This document shows positions 8,468-17,152 of a DNA stretch of 64,000 nt, in pieces; the first letter of the stretch is position 1, and each line of letters begins with the position of its first letter. A model generated the notes under the pieces. It had not been told where the DNA came from. It searched no databases and saw nothing but the letters and a program-made list of their open reading frames with translations. Origin of the DNA: Arthrobacter sp. zg-Y844 (GTDB lineage: Bacteria > Actinomycetota > Actinomycetes > Actinomycetales > Micrococcaceae); NCBI RefSeq assembly GCF_024385465.1, contig NZ_JANFLS010000004.1:372001-436000 (forward strand). The letters are read 5' to 3'. A program made the translations under genes and the position numbers.

Positions 8468-8541
8468 GTGTGTCTGGATCCCCGCACTTTGTCCGGTTTC
8501 CTGCGGTGCGCGGCGCAGGGATCTGTACAAACCGCAGGGAT
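8468..8541. repeat. Dispersed intergenic palindrome, copy A
   Basis: An imperfect long palindrome built from the unit TTTGTCCGGATCCCTGCG, seen twice forward and twice inverted (GCGCAGGGAT, ACAAACCGCAGGGAT). It is shared with 33845-33920 and 46776-46851. Copy A is the most diverged. Confidence 0.75.
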
Positions 8542-8795
8542 GCACCCGCACCCGGGGGGATTAGCTCGCGCGCCAAATGGACGGCTGGCCCATTCCTGCG
8601 CTTACACTGGCAGTTATCGCGCCCGGCAGGGCAGTTCCGGCATCCCCGGACCCCGCCCCCGGCCGCTAAGGCATCCCATCCTGTTGCCTCTGGCCCGGAG
8701 CCCCACGGCTTCCGGTATCCGCCGTCCCTGTGCCCGTTCATCCCGGGCCCGCACGGCGGGACCTTCCCTGGAACCAACAGCTGGAGCACACCGCT
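8542..8795. other. Intergenic region before the malic enzyme gene
   Basis: Together with palindrome copy A this makes a gene-free stretch of about 350 bp. A TACACT hexamer at 8602-8607 could be a -10 element. No ORF with a ribosome-binding site or a homologous look was seen. Confidence 0.5.
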
Positions 8796-9992
8796 ATGCC
8801 TACACCAGAAACTCCTTCACCCGCGCCCGCCGCCGCCAATTTGAACAGTGCCGATCCCATTACGGCCGAAGAAATCCTTGCCGCACACAAGGGAGGGAAA
8901 CTCTCCGTGGAAACCCGGCTGCCGCTGGATTCCAAGCGGGCACTGTCCATTGCCTACACGCCGGGTGTCGCCCAGGTCAGCCGGGCCATCGCCGCCGACC
9001 CGGAACTGGCCGCAACCCACACCTGGGCCTCCCGGCTGGTGGTGGTGGTCAGCGACGGCACCGCCGTCCTGGGCCTGGGGGATATCGGTGCGGCCGCGTC
9101 CCTGCCGGTGATGGAAGGGAAATCCGCTCTCTTCCGCACCTTCGGCGGCCTGAACTCGATTCCGCTGGTGCTGGATACCACCAACGTGGACGAAATCATC
9201 GAAACCCTCGTCAGGCTGCGGCCCAGCTACGGAGCCGTGAACCTGGAGGATATCTCCGCGCCGCGCTGCTTCGAACTGGAGCAGCGGTTGATCGAAGCGC
9301 TGGACTGTCCCGTAATGCACGACGACCAGCACGGCACCGCCATTGTGGTGCTGGCAGCACTGCGCAACGCCGCCCGCGTGACCGGCCGGGAACTGCGGGA
9401 CCTGCGGGTGGTGATTTCCGGCGCCGGCGCTGCCGGGGTAGCATGCGCCAACATCCTGCTGGAGGCGGGGATTGCCGACGTCGTTGTGCTGGACTCACAG
9501 GGCATCGTTTCGGATTCCCGGAGCGGACTCACCAGCATCAAGGCGGACCTGGCCGCCCGGACCAATCCGCGGGGCGTCGACGGCGGTGCGGCCGAGGCGC
9601 TGAAGGGTGCAGACGTTTTTGTCGGCGTCTCCTCGGGAACGGTCCCGGAGGAGGTCCTGTCCGGCATGGCACCCGAAGCCATCATTTTTGCCCTGTCCAA
9701 CCCCGATCCTGAAGTCCATCCGGACATCGCCCGCCGGCACGCCGCCGTCGTCGCCACCGGCCGCAGCGACTTTCCCAACCAGATCAACAACGTCCTGGCC
9801 TTTCCGGGCGTCTTCCGTGGCGCGTTGGACAGCGGCGCCCGCCGAATCACCGCCCGGATGAAGGTTGCCGCGGCTGCGGCAATTGCGGATCTCGTGGGGG
9901 AGGACCTGCACGCGGAATACATCGTGCCCAGCCCGTTGGATCCCAGGGTGTCACCTGCCGTGGCAGCAGCCGTGGCGGCGGCATCAGGATAA
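8796..9992 (+). CDS. NAD(P)-dependent malic enzyme
   Basis: This 398-residue protein oxidatively decarboxylates malate to pyruvate. The malic-enzyme N-terminal domain contains YTPGVAQVSRAI and LPVMEGKSALFRTFGG. The substrate/metal region includes NLEDISAPRCFELE and DDQHGTA. A Rossmann NAD(P)-binding domain follows with GAGAAG at about residue 209 and ALSNPDPEV later. Length fits the short bacterial class without a phosphotransacetylase extension. ATG 8796 has GGAG at 8782. NAD versus NADP preference cannot be decided. It stands alone, behind a palindrome and a tRNA. Confidence 0.93.
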   Translation: MPTPETPSPAPAAANLNSADPITAEEILAAHKGGKLSVETRLPLDSKRALSIAYTPGVAQVSRAIAADPELAATHTWASRLVVVVSDGTAVLGLGDIGAAASLPVMEGKSALFRTFGGLNSIPLVLDTTNVDEIIETLVRLRPSYGAVNLEDISAPRCFELEQRLIEALDCPVMHDDQHGTAIVVLAALRNAARVTGRELRDLRVVISGAGAAGVACANILLEAGIADVVVLDSQGIVSDSRSGLTSIKADLAARTNPRGVDGGAAEALKGADVFVGVSSGTVPEEVLSGMAPEAIIFALSNPDPEVHPDIARRHAAVVATGRSDFPNQINNVLAFPGVFRGALDSGARRITARMKVAAAAAIADLVGEDLHAEYIVPSPLDPRVSPAVAAAVAAASG

Positions 9993-10191
9993 CCGGCTGC
10001 GGTCGAAGCAAAGCCGGGGCCGTGTGAAGTGGACGACATTGGGCATGTTCCCCTTCCACGGTTCCGGTGCCCCGACGGGGTGCTCCGCCCGGTGCCTGCG
10101 CCGGAATTCCAGGGCGGGGACCTCCAGCCGGGGCGGATCGATGGGTGCGTATCTGTTGCTGGAGGCGTGCTCCGGCTACCGTGCATGAACA

Positions 10192-10201
10192 AGCATGCTT
10201 A
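10192..10201. promoter_or_regulatory. 10-bp palindrome upstream of the sugar porter
   Basis: AAGCATGCTT is a perfect palindrome about 78 bp before the gene, with a TTGACA hexamer (10226-10231) between them. It may be an operator half; no second copy was seen in the same region. Confidence 0.3.
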
Positions 10202-10278
10202 GTGTTATGCGTAGGCTTAAGTGTTTTGACACCAGTCACATGTACGAAGCTAGTTGAGTAGAAAACGAGGAACGGTCG

Positions 10279-11715
10279 ATGGGCGCGACGCAGCCAGGAC
10301 CTAACAAAGGCGGATCCGAACGGGTGGCCCACCCCGGCAAGGTGATCGGCGTCACCGTTGCCGCAGCGGTGGGCGGGTTGCTCTTCGGGTTCGATACCGC
10401 AGTGATCAACGGTGCGGTGGATGCCATCGGCGAGGAATTCACGCTCAGCCCGGGCATCCTCGGCTTTACCGTGGCCATCACGCTGCTCGGCTGTGCTGCC
10501 GGTGCATGGTTTGCCGGCCAGCTGGCGGACAAGCTGGGCCGGAAACTGGTTATGGTCGGTGCCGCGGTGCTGTTTGCGGCGAACTCCGTGGGCTCGGCAC
10601 TGGCCTTCTCGGAGTGGGACCTCATGCTGTGGCGTCTGATCGGCGGCCTGGCCATCGGTACCGCGTCCGTCATCGCCCCCGGTTACATTGCCGAAGTAGC
10701 ACCCGCAAAATGGCGCGGTGCGCTGGGTTCAGTCCAGCAGCTGGCAATCACGATCGGCATTTTTGCCGCCCTGCTCTCCGACGCCTTCCTGGCGAACACC
10801 GCAGGCAGCGCGCTCGGCGAACTGTGGTGGGGCCTGCCGGCCTGGCGCTGGATGCTGCTGGTCGGCGTCGTCCCCGCCATTGTCTACGGTGTCCTGGCAC
10901 TGACCATTCCGGAATCCCCGCAGTACCTGGTCCGGAAGAACCGCGACGCAGAAGCCGCCAAGGTGCTCACCAGCATCTCCGGTGTGACGGATACGGACCG
11001 CAAGATCGCCGACATCCGCGACAGCTTCAAGAGCCCGCAGCCGACGTTCCGGGACCTGCGCGGTCCCAAGTTCGGGCTCCAGCCCATCCTCTGGGTCGGT
11101 ATGGCCATTGCCGCATTCCAGCAGCTGGTCGGCATCAATGCGATCTTCTACTACTCCACCACTCTGTGGCGGTCCGTGGGCTTCAGCGAAAGCGATTCCT
11201 TCACGACGTCGGTGATCACCTCGATCGTGAACGTCGTGATGACTCTGGTTGCCATCGCCTTCGTGGACCGCATCGGCCGCCGCAAACTGCTGATGATCGG
11301 CTCGGCCGGTATGTTCGTGGGCCTGCTGGCAGCCACGGTTTCGTTCTTCCAGGCCGTGGACGTAGACGGTGAAGTCTCCCTGCCCGGCATCTGGGGTCCG
11401 GTTGCCCTGGTGGGCGCGAACCTGTTCGTGGTCTTCTTTGCGGCGACCTGGGGGCCGGTCATGTGGGTAACCCTGGGCGAGGTCTTCCCGAATAACATCC
11501 GGTCCCTGGCCCTGGGCCTGGGCGCGATGGTCAACTGGATCTTCAATTTCATTGTTACCCTTGCCTTCCCGTGGGTCAGCGATAACTTCGGGGTCTGGAT
11601 CATGTACGCCATCTTTACCGCGTTCGCGGTGCTGTCCTTCTGGTTCGTGAAGACCAAACTTCCCGAGCTGTCCGGCCGCGAACTCGAGGACCGCGAGGGC
11701 CTCGAAACGTCCTGA
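10279..11715 (+). CDS. Sugar porter family MFS transporter (proton-coupled)
   Basis: The 478-residue protein has 12 predicted helices and the sugar-porter signatures: GGLLFGFDTAVINGA in helix 1, DKLGRK between helices 2 and 3, PESPQYLV in the central loop, QQLVGINAIFYYS in helix 7 and DRIGRRK in loop 8-9. Members import hexoses, pentoses or inositol with protons; the exact sugar cannot be read. ATG 10279 has GAGGAA upstream. The 286-bp intergenic region before it holds a perfect AAGCATGCTT palindrome near 10192 and a TTGACA box at 10226. No catabolic gene neighbours it. Confidence 0.93.
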   Translation: MGATQPGPNKGGSERVAHPGKVIGVTVAAAVGGLLFGFDTAVINGAVDAIGEEFTLSPGILGFTVAITLLGCAAGAWFAGQLADKLGRKLVMVGAAVLFAANSVGSALAFSEWDLMLWRLIGGLAIGTASVIAPGYIAEVAPAKWRGALGSVQQLAITIGIFAALLSDAFLANTAGSALGELWWGLPAWRWMLLVGVVPAIVYGVLALTIPESPQYLVRKNRDAEAAKVLTSISGVTDTDRKIADIRDSFKSPQPTFRDLRGPKFGLQPILWVGMAIAAFQQLVGINAIFYYSTTLWRSVGFSESDSFTTSVITSIVNVVMTLVAIAFVDRIGRRKLLMIGSAGMFVGLLAATVSFFQAVDVDGEVSLPGIWGPVALVGANLFVVFFAATWGPVMWVTLGEVFPNNIRSLALGLGAMVNWIFNFIVTLAFPWVSDNFGVWIMYAIFTAFAVLSFWFVKTKLPELSGRELEDREGLETS

Positions 11716-11816
11716 CGCGCAGCTGGTGCGGATGGGCAAACTGATAACACTGAGGAGAATGGTAATTTGGGGTTATGGCAACGGTGAATACTGAACAGGG
11801 GACGGAGGCTGGGCGC

Positions 11817-12605
11817 ATGAACCGCTCCGCTAGCACTCGGACACAGCGAACGGCGGGAAGCTCGTCGCTGGTTGGGCTGGCGAAAGTCATGGCCCGCCTG
11901 ACGCCGCGTCAGCTGAATGACGAGTTCGCCCTCGCCACAGCCGAAATGAAGCAAAAGGGCATCAAGGCCGGCGTTGCTGCCGCGTTTATGGTGGTGGCGC
12001 TGCTTATGGTCGCCGCGCTGGCCATTTCGCTGCTGGTAGCCGGCATCCTCGCACTGTCGCTGGTCCTGCCGGGCTGGCTGGCTGCCCTGCTGGTTGCCGC
12101 GCTGTTCCTGGTGATTGCAGGCATCGCCGGATTCATTGGCTACAGCCGATTCAAGAAGACCCTCCCGCTGCTTCCGGAGGAAGCCATCCGCGGCATCCGC
12201 TACGACGTCGGCGTGCTGAAGGAAGGCCGCAGCTTCGATCCGGCCACGCTGGACAAGCCCAAGGAACCGAAGGAAAAGAAGGACAAGAAGGCCGAGAAGG
12301 ACGACAAGCCTGAAGGCCCGAAGCAGCCCACTCCGGAAGAACTGCGCACCCGTGCGCGGCAGCGCCGCGAGCACCTCGCGGCAGTCCGGGACGGGCTCGG
12401 CGAGAAGGTGGACGTCAAGGCCCGCATCCAGGAGCTGAAGTCCCGCCGCGCCGCTGCAGCCCGAGGCAAGGACAGCAGCAGCGACGGTCCCTCCACGGCC
12501 GACGACGTGCTGGCCATGATCAAGGAACGCTGGCAGCCGCTTTCGGTAATGGCCGCATCCCTGCTGGCACTGCTCCTGATGTCCCGTCGGCTCGCGCGAA
12601 AGTAA
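11817..12605 (+). CDS. Phage_holin_3_6-like (holin-X superfamily) membrane protein with DUF3618-like tail
   Basis: The protein is 262 residues from ATG 11817, which has GGAGG at an 8-nt spacing; an ATG at 11775 would add 14 residues but has a poorer site. Residues about 20-130 form an actinobacterial holin-X module: an amphipathic segment (PRQLNDEFALATAEMKQKG) and two close hydrophobic helices. A Lys/Glu-rich linker follows. The C-terminal part (RTRARQRREHLAAVRDGLGE to the last helix) resembles DUF3618. Despite the family name these are chromosomal membrane proteins of unknown role, not lysis proteins. It precedes a phospholipid synthesis-type gene. Confidence 0.75.
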   Translation: MNRSASTRTQRTAGSSSLVGLAKVMARLTPRQLNDEFALATAEMKQKGIKAGVAAAFMVVALLMVAALAISLLVAGILALSLVLPGWLAALLVAALFLVIAGIAGFIGYSRFKKTLPLLPEEAIRGIRYDVGVLKEGRSFDPATLDKPKEPKEKKDKKAEKDDKPEGPKQPTPEELRTRARQRREHLAAVRDGLGEKVDVKARIQELKSRRAAAARGKDSSSDGPSTADDVLAMIKERWQPLSVMAASLLALLLMSRRLARK

Positions 12606-12641
12606 GCTGTACTCGTACATCTTTGACGAGGGGAACGGACC

Positions 12642-13283
12642 GTGATCAGATTTATCGGTGCCGGAGCGCGTCCCGATACGGAAATTACCGTATTGGAACG
12701 CTTCTGGACCCTACCGAATCTGGTCACGGTCCTTCGCTTTCTCGGCATCCCCCTGTTTGTGCTGTTCATCAGCCAGGACCGCTACGGGAGTGCGTTCCTC
12801 ACCCTGGTGGCAGTGGGCTGTACCGACTGGATAGACGGCTACCTGGCCCGCCGGCTGAACCAGGTCTCCGCTACCGGCCAGTGGCTGGATCCGGTCGCCG
12901 ACAGGCTGGCACTGATCATAGTGGCTGCCACCTTTGTGGCAGACGGCATCGCACCGGCCTGGTTGATCCTGAGCATCGCCATCCCCGACGCCGTCCTGAT
13001 CGCCAATTCGCTCCTGCTGTTCCGGGGCAACCCCGACCTGCCGGTGAGCATTGTCGGGAAAATCCGCACCGCGTTGCTGCTGTTGGGTGCGCCCCTGCTG
13101 CTGCTGGAACGGGTGGAGGGATTTGACCATCACTGGCTCTCGGTTGCAGGTTCCGCCGTGCTGGCACTGGGCTGCATCGGCCACGTTGCGGCGGCCGCCG
13201 GATACCTCGTGGCTGCGTGGCGCAAATACCTGCACCAGCGCGAGCATGTACCGGCCGGAACCGGAACCGGCCATGCACCCTAG
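12642..13283 (+). CDS. CDP-alcohol phosphatidyltransferase family membrane protein
   Basis: The 213-residue integral membrane enzyme displays the signature D-G-x2-A-R-x8-G-x3-D-x3-D in DGYLARRLNQVSATGQWLDP and the following VADR. This binds the CDP-diacylglycerol and metal ions. The family makes phospholipids such as phosphatidylglycerophosphate, phosphatidylinositol phosphate or cardiolipin; the acceptor cannot be told. Five to six hydrophobic segments are visible. GTG 12642 has GAGGGGA upstream. A DMT transporter and glycosyltransferase follow on the same strand. Confidence 0.88.
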   Translation: MIRFIGAGARPDTEITVLERFWTLPNLVTVLRFLGIPLFVLFISQDRYGSAFLTLVAVGCTDWIDGYLARRLNQVSATGQWLDPVADRLALIIVAATFVADGIAPAWLILSIAIPDAVLIANSLLLFRGNPDLPVSIVGKIRTALLLLGAPLLLLERVEGFDHHWLSVAGSAVLALGCIGHVAAAAGYLVAAWRKYLHQREHVPAGTGTGHAP

Positions 13284-13331
13284 GACACACTCCGTTTCCC
13301 CGCACAGCACGGCAGCACCTGGACCGGGCCG

Positions 13332-14264
13332 ATGGTAGGGATCGCTGTAGCCTGCGCCTTGGCCAGCGCTTTTTTCCTTGCCTTCGGTGCCCAGCGCCAA
13401 GGCAGCGCCGTCAAAGCGGACACCGGCGGCCTGGGCCTGAACTCCTCCCAGATCAGTCGCCTGCTGCGCAACCCCCGCTGGCTTTTCGGGCTTTTGCTGC
13501 TGGGGACGGGCATGGCCCTGAACGTGGCTGCACTCTCGATGGCGCCCCTGACGGTGGTGCAGCCGATTGGTTCCATCGCATTGGTCATCACGACAGTGGT
13601 GAATTCCCGGGACCAGGGCCTGCACATGAACCGCATTACGGTCGCGGCGATTACGGCGTGCGTGGCCGGCAGCATGCTTTTTGTGTCGCTGGCCATCATG
13701 GTCACCCGTTCAGAGCAGGTCGTGGAACCGCGGCAGGAAGTGACCATTGTCCTCATCCTCGCCGTCGTCGTGATCTTCTTCGGCGGACTGAACGTGCTTT
13801 TCGGCAAGCGGCTCCGCGCAATCGCCCACATCCTCGGCGCCGGCATCCTGTTCGGCTTTGTTGCCGTCCTGACCAAGGTCATTGCCGGGGACCTGCTCAA
13901 CCCGAACGGCCGGTTCCTCCTGAACGTGCCCTGGTACACCATCGTGGCGATCGCCGCTGCCGGTGCACTCGGTTCCTGGTTCGTGCAGAACGCCTACTCG
14001 AGCGGCCCGCCGGACCTGGTGATTGCGGGGCTGACGGTAATCGACCCCATGGTGGGGATCGCCATCGGCATCGGAGTCCTGCACGAACTGCGGCCGGATG
14101 TGCCGGCCGTGGCCGCGGTGGCCATGTCCGTGGCGGCCCTGATTGCTATTGTTGGGGTCGTTGCCCTTTCGAGGTATCACCCTGACGTTATCCAGCGTCG
14201 GAACGAAGAGCGGAGGCGGCAGAAGCCGGCCTCAAAGAATCCGAAAGCAGGACCTACAACGTGA
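13332..14264 (+). CDS. DMT superfamily (EamA/NIPA-like) transporter
   Basis: The 310-residue protein has about nine hydrophobic helices arranged as two related halves, as in drug/metabolite transporters. Recognisable parts are GIAVACALASAFFLAFGAQR at the N-terminus, APLTVVQPIGSIALVITT and GLTVIDPMVGIAIG. The substrate is unknown. The TGA stop overlaps the GTG start of the glycosyltransferase by 4 bp (14261-14264), so the two are translationally coupled and probably functionally linked. ATG 13332 has a weak ribosome-binding site. Confidence 0.8.
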   Translation: MVGIAVACALASAFFLAFGAQRQGSAVKADTGGLGLNSSQISRLLRNPRWLFGLLLLGTGMALNVAALSMAPLTVVQPIGSIALVITTVVNSRDQGLHMNRITVAAITACVAGSMLFVSLAIMVTRSEQVVEPRQEVTIVLILAVVVIFFGGLNVLFGKRLRAIAHILGAGILFGFVAVLTKVIAGDLLNPNGRFLLNVPWYTIVAIAAAGALGSWFVQNAYSSGPPDLVIAGLTVIDPMVGIAIGIGVLHELRPDVPAVAAVAMSVAALIAIVGVVALSRYHPDVIQRRNEERRRQKPASKNPKAGPTT

Positions 14265-15460
14265 CCGACGCCCCGGTAGACAAACCGCTGACTGTCCTCA
14301 TCGCTTGTGACACCTATCCTCCCCACCTGAACGGCGCCGCGCAGTTCGGCTACCGGCTGGCCCGGGGGATGCACGGGCGTGGGCACAACGTCCACGTACT
14401 GGCTCCCAATGATGTCAACGGCGGCAGCCGAAGCGACCTTGAGGGAGAGTGGCCGGTCCACCGGCTCCGTTCCCACGGGGTGCCTACCCATGAATACTGG
14501 CGGATCTGCCTGCCCTGGGAGATCAAGAAGGAAATCACCCTGCTGTTCGACAGGGTGCAGCCCGATGTCGTGCACATCCAGTGCCACTACATGGTGGGGG
14601 AGTACACGCTCTACGAAGCCCGTAAGCGCGGCATCCGTGTCATCGCGACCAACCACTTCATGCCGGAAAACCTGGATCCGTTCCTGCCCTTCCCGAAATG
14701 GGTTAAGCAGATTGTCGCCACCAACTCCTGGAAGGACATGGGCAAGGTCATGGGCCAGGCCCACGTGGTCACCACGCCCACGCCGCTGGCTGCCGAGGCG
14801 ATGTACCGCCACGCCTTCCTGCACGACGTGATGCCGTTGTCCAACGGCATTGACGCGTCGGTTTACGAGCTGCGCGACGGGGAGCAGATTCCCCCGCACG
14901 AAGCGCCCACGGTTCTTTTTGTCGGCCGGCTGGCCGAGGAAAAGCACGTGGACGTGCTGATTGACGCCGTAGCGAAGACTCCCGCCCACCTCGGAGTGCG
15001 GGCGGAAATCATCGGCGGCGGCGAAGTCCGTCCCGGGCTGGAAGCCCAGGTGCAGCGACTGGGACTGCAGGACCGGGTGGTCTTCCGCGGACTGGTCTCC
15101 GATGAAGAACTGCGCGAGGCGTACCTCAAAGCCGACCTGTTCTGCATGCCGGGTACCGCCGAGCTTCAGTCACTGGTGACGCTGGAGGCGATGTCGGCAT
15201 CGAAACCGGTCCTGCTGGCCGATGCGATGGCGTTGCCGCACCTCGTGGACAAGGGACGCAACGGCTACCTGTTTACGCCGGGCGACAGCTCCGAGCTGGC
15301 AGGGCGCATCACGGAAATCCTGGAGCTGCCCGCCGACGAGCGGGCGAAGATGGGCCGGACCAGCCGCGAGATGGTGGACCGGCACAGCCTGGAAGCCACG
15401 TTGTCCACCTTTGAAGATCTCTACCGCGGGGATCCGGGGAAACGCGTGGACGCGCGCTGA
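14261..15460 (+). CDS. Glycosyltransferase family 4-type (GT-B) enzyme
   Basis: The 399-residue protein has the N-terminal GT-B half (ACDTYPPHLNGAAQFGYRLA, then DVVHIQCHYMVGEY) and a Glyco_transf_1 C-terminal half (VLFVGRLAEEKHVDVLIDA, ELQSLVTLEAMSASKPVL). The latter binds the nucleotide-sugar, with Glu in the E-x7-E position. Such enzymes add glycosyl units to lipids or small molecules; donor and acceptor are not identifiable. It overlaps the preceding transporter by 4 bp. The next transcribed feature is tRNA-Met. Confidence 0.88.
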   Translation: MTDAPVDKPLTVLIACDTYPPHLNGAAQFGYRLARGMHGRGHNVHVLAPNDVNGGSRSDLEGEWPVHRLRSHGVPTHEYWRICLPWEIKKEITLLFDRVQPDVVHIQCHYMVGEYTLYEARKRGIRVIATNHFMPENLDPFLPFPKWVKQIVATNSWKDMGKVMGQAHVVTTPTPLAAEAMYRHAFLHDVMPLSNGIDASVYELRDGEQIPPHEAPTVLFVGRLAEEKHVDVLIDAVAKTPAHLGVRAEIIGGGEVRPGLEAQVQRLGLQDRVVFRGLVSDEELREAYLKADLFCMPGTAELQSLVTLEAMSASKPVLLADAMALPHLVDKGRNGYLFTPGDSSELAGRITEILELPADERAKMGRTSREMVDRHSLEATLSTFEDLYRGDPGKRVDAR

Positions 15461-15516
15461 TTGGTTGTCCAGTCCCCGGACCCACTAGGATGGCATCGTT
15501 GCCTTCTTGGGCACCC

Positions 15517-15590
15517 GGGGCTGTAGCTCAGCTGGTCAGAGCAGCGGACTCATAATCCGTGGGTCGTGGGTTCAAGCCCCACCAGCCCTA
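15517..15590 (+). tRNA. tRNA-Met (CAT), elongator
   Basis: A 74-nt cloverleaf with acceptor GGGGCTG/CAGCCCT (one G-T pair), D-arm GCTCAGCTGGTCAGAGC and anticodon loop CTCATAA, discriminator A. The anticodon stem GCGGACTCATAATCCGT is the usual one for actinobacterial elongator tRNA-Met. It lacks the three G-C pairs of initiator tRNA. CCA is not encoded. Confidence 0.9.
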
Positions 15591-15628
15591 CCTGTAATGG
15601 ATCGGACGACGTCCCGATCCGCCTTAGT

Positions 15629-15665
15629 AAACGCCCCGGTCTGCGGACCGGGGCGTTTTCTTTTG
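15629..15665 (+). terminator. Rho-independent terminator after tRNA-Met
   Basis: AACGCCCCGGTC/GACCGGGGCGTT stem around a short TGCG-type loop, followed by TTTTC and more T. A smaller hairpin (GGATCGG/CCGATCC, 15599-15619) precedes it. Confidence 0.88.
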
Positions 15666-15781
15666 CCCGGGCATTCCTGCGATGTCGCCGGAGGCACCCC
15701 GTAAGCCCCTTATCTGTCCTCCCAGTGGGCCAACGCCGCCGCACGCCGTCGGAGGCAATTTTCCGCAGACGTTGTGATCGT

Positions 15782-15799
15782 TGTTACTGGTGGGTAACA
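15782..15799. promoter_or_regulatory. Putative operator upstream of the acyl-CoA dehydrogenase
   Basis: TGTTAC-N6-GTAACA is a perfect 6-bp inverted repeat about 68 bp before the ATG. It has the size of a TetR- or GntR-type operator. No regulator gene is adjacent. Confidence 0.4.
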
Positions 15800-15866
15800 T
15801 GGGCTCAGCCGGTTCCCGGATGGGCACCAGCGGATCACCGATGATCAGCAGCGAAGGACAATTTCC

Positions 15867-17051
15867 ATGGCACTTATCGACGTCGACAACCTTCCGTACC
15901 CGGACGGCGACTTCTACGCATTTGAAGATCTGCTCACTGACAAGGAGCGCGACCGCCTGCACGAGATCCGTGCCTGGCTCGCAGCCGAGGTCAAGCCGCA
16001 TGCTGCTGACTGGTGGAACGCCGGAGAATTCCCGCACCACATGATCCCCAAGATTGCCGAACTGGACGTTATGAGCCCGGTTTACCGGCAGGGTTACTCC
16101 AACCTTTTCGCGGGCCTCTGCCATGCCGAAATGACGCGTGCGGACACGTCCTTCGCGACCTTCATGGGCGTCCACGACGGTCTCTTCACCGGCTCCATCG
16201 AGGCCCTGGCCTCCGAGGAGCAGAAGGCAGCCTGGCTGCCGGACATCTACGCCATGAAGAAGATCGGCGCCTTCGGCCTGACGGAACCGCTGGGCGGATC
16301 CGACGTTGCCGGCGGCACCCGCACTACTGCCCGCCGCGAGGGGGACAACTGGATCCTCAACGGTGAAAAGCGCTGGATCGGCAATGCGACCTTCTCCGAC
16401 TGGGTGGTTGTTTACGCCCGCGACCTCGAGGACAACCAGGTCAAGGGTTTCCTGGTGGACACCAAGACCCCGGGCTACACGGCCACGAAGATCGAAAACA
16501 AGATCGCCCTGCGCACGGTCCAGAACGCCGACATTGTCCTCGACAACGTAGTGGTGAGCGACGAGTTCCACCTCAAGGGCGCCAACAGCTTCCGCGACAC
16601 GAACAAGGTCCTGAAGGTCACCCGCCTTGCCGTGGCCTGGCAGGCCGTGGGCCAGCAGATGGCTGCCTTCGACGTCGCCCGCAAGTACGCGGTCGAGCGC
16701 AAGCAGTTCGGCAAGCCGCTGGCATCCTTCCAGCTGGTGCAGGAACAGCTGGTGAAGATCCTGGGCAACACCGTCAGCTCGCTGGGCATGATGGTCCGCC
16801 TGGCGCAGCTCGAAGATCTCGGACAGGCCAAGGATGAGCAGTCCGCCCTCGCCAAAGCTTTCACCACGGCCCGGATGCGCGAATCCGTTGCCATGGGCCG
16901 CAGCATCCTGGGTGGAAACGGCATTGTCACCGATTACGGCATGGCTAAGATCTTCGCTGACGCGGAGGCCATCTACTCGTACGAAGGCACGTACGAGATC
17001 AATACTCTGGTCACCGGACGCGCGATCACCGGAGTGGCTGCGTTCGTATAG
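15867..17051 (+). CDS. Acyl-CoA dehydrogenase, glutaryl-CoA dehydrogenase-like
   Basis: The 394-residue FAD enzyme has the ACAD three-domain plan: N-terminal helices (HMIPKIAELDVMSPVYRQGY), a beta domain (FGLTEPLGGSDVAGGTRTTA) and C-terminal helices (KQFGKPLASFQLVQEQL). The catalytic base is Glu373 in YEGTYEIN, the position used by glutaryl-CoA and short-chain dehydrogenases. The protein looks most like the glutaryl-CoA dehydrogenase branch, which would place it in lysine/tryptophan breakdown, but other short-chain substrates remain possible. GAAGGA lies 8 nt before ATG 15867. It appears monocistronic, closed by the terminator that follows. Confidence 0.88.
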   Translation: MALIDVDNLPYPDGDFYAFEDLLTDKERDRLHEIRAWLAAEVKPHAADWWNAGEFPHHMIPKIAELDVMSPVYRQGYSNLFAGLCHAEMTRADTSFATFMGVHDGLFTGSIEALASEEQKAAWLPDIYAMKKIGAFGLTEPLGGSDVAGGTRTTARREGDNWILNGEKRWIGNATFSDWVVVYARDLEDNQVKGFLVDTKTPGYTATKIENKIALRTVQNADIVLDNVVVSDEFHLKGANSFRDTNKVLKVTRLAVAWQAVGQQMAAFDVARKYAVERKQFGKPLASFQLVQEQLVKILGNTVSSLGMMVRLAQLEDLGQAKDEQSALAKAFTTARMRESVAMGRSILGGNGIVTDYGMAKIFADAEAIYSYEGTYEINTLVTGRAITGVAAFV

Positions 17052-17089
17052 CAGCTTTCGGAATCAACGTCCGCTAGACCAGCAAAGAA

Positions 17090-17128
17090 CCCCGGCCGGA
17101 TCCTGCAAAGGGTCCGGCCGGGACGTTT
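17090..17128 (+). terminator. Terminator after the acyl-CoA dehydrogenase
   Basis: CCCCGGCCGGATCC pairs with GGGTCCGGCCGGGACG (one-base offset) around TGCAAA, followed by TTT. Confidence 0.7.
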
Positions 17129-17152
17129 AACCGGGGCGTTTAGCCGGAATGC

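Noticed and set aside
8306-9712. Plus-strand frame running from tRNA-Asn copy 2 into the malic enzyme gene
   Set aside because: It would translate a tRNA and a palindrome and overlap the malic enzyme in another frame.
10221-10241. CRP/GlxR-like site before the sugar porter
   Set aside because: Half-sites resembling TGT and TCACA are present but the spacing is too long for the TGTGA-N6-TCACA consensus.
11817-12605. Prophage remnant, suggested by the holin-type family name
   Set aside because: No other phage gene, integrase or attachment site is nearby; this family is chromosomal in actinobacteria.
15517-15590. tRNA-Ile2 (CAT with lysidine) as an alternative identity
   Set aside because: The anticodon stem-loop and D-arm match actinobacterial elongator tRNA-Met; identity elements of Ile2 were not seen. 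A computed tRNA model would settle it.
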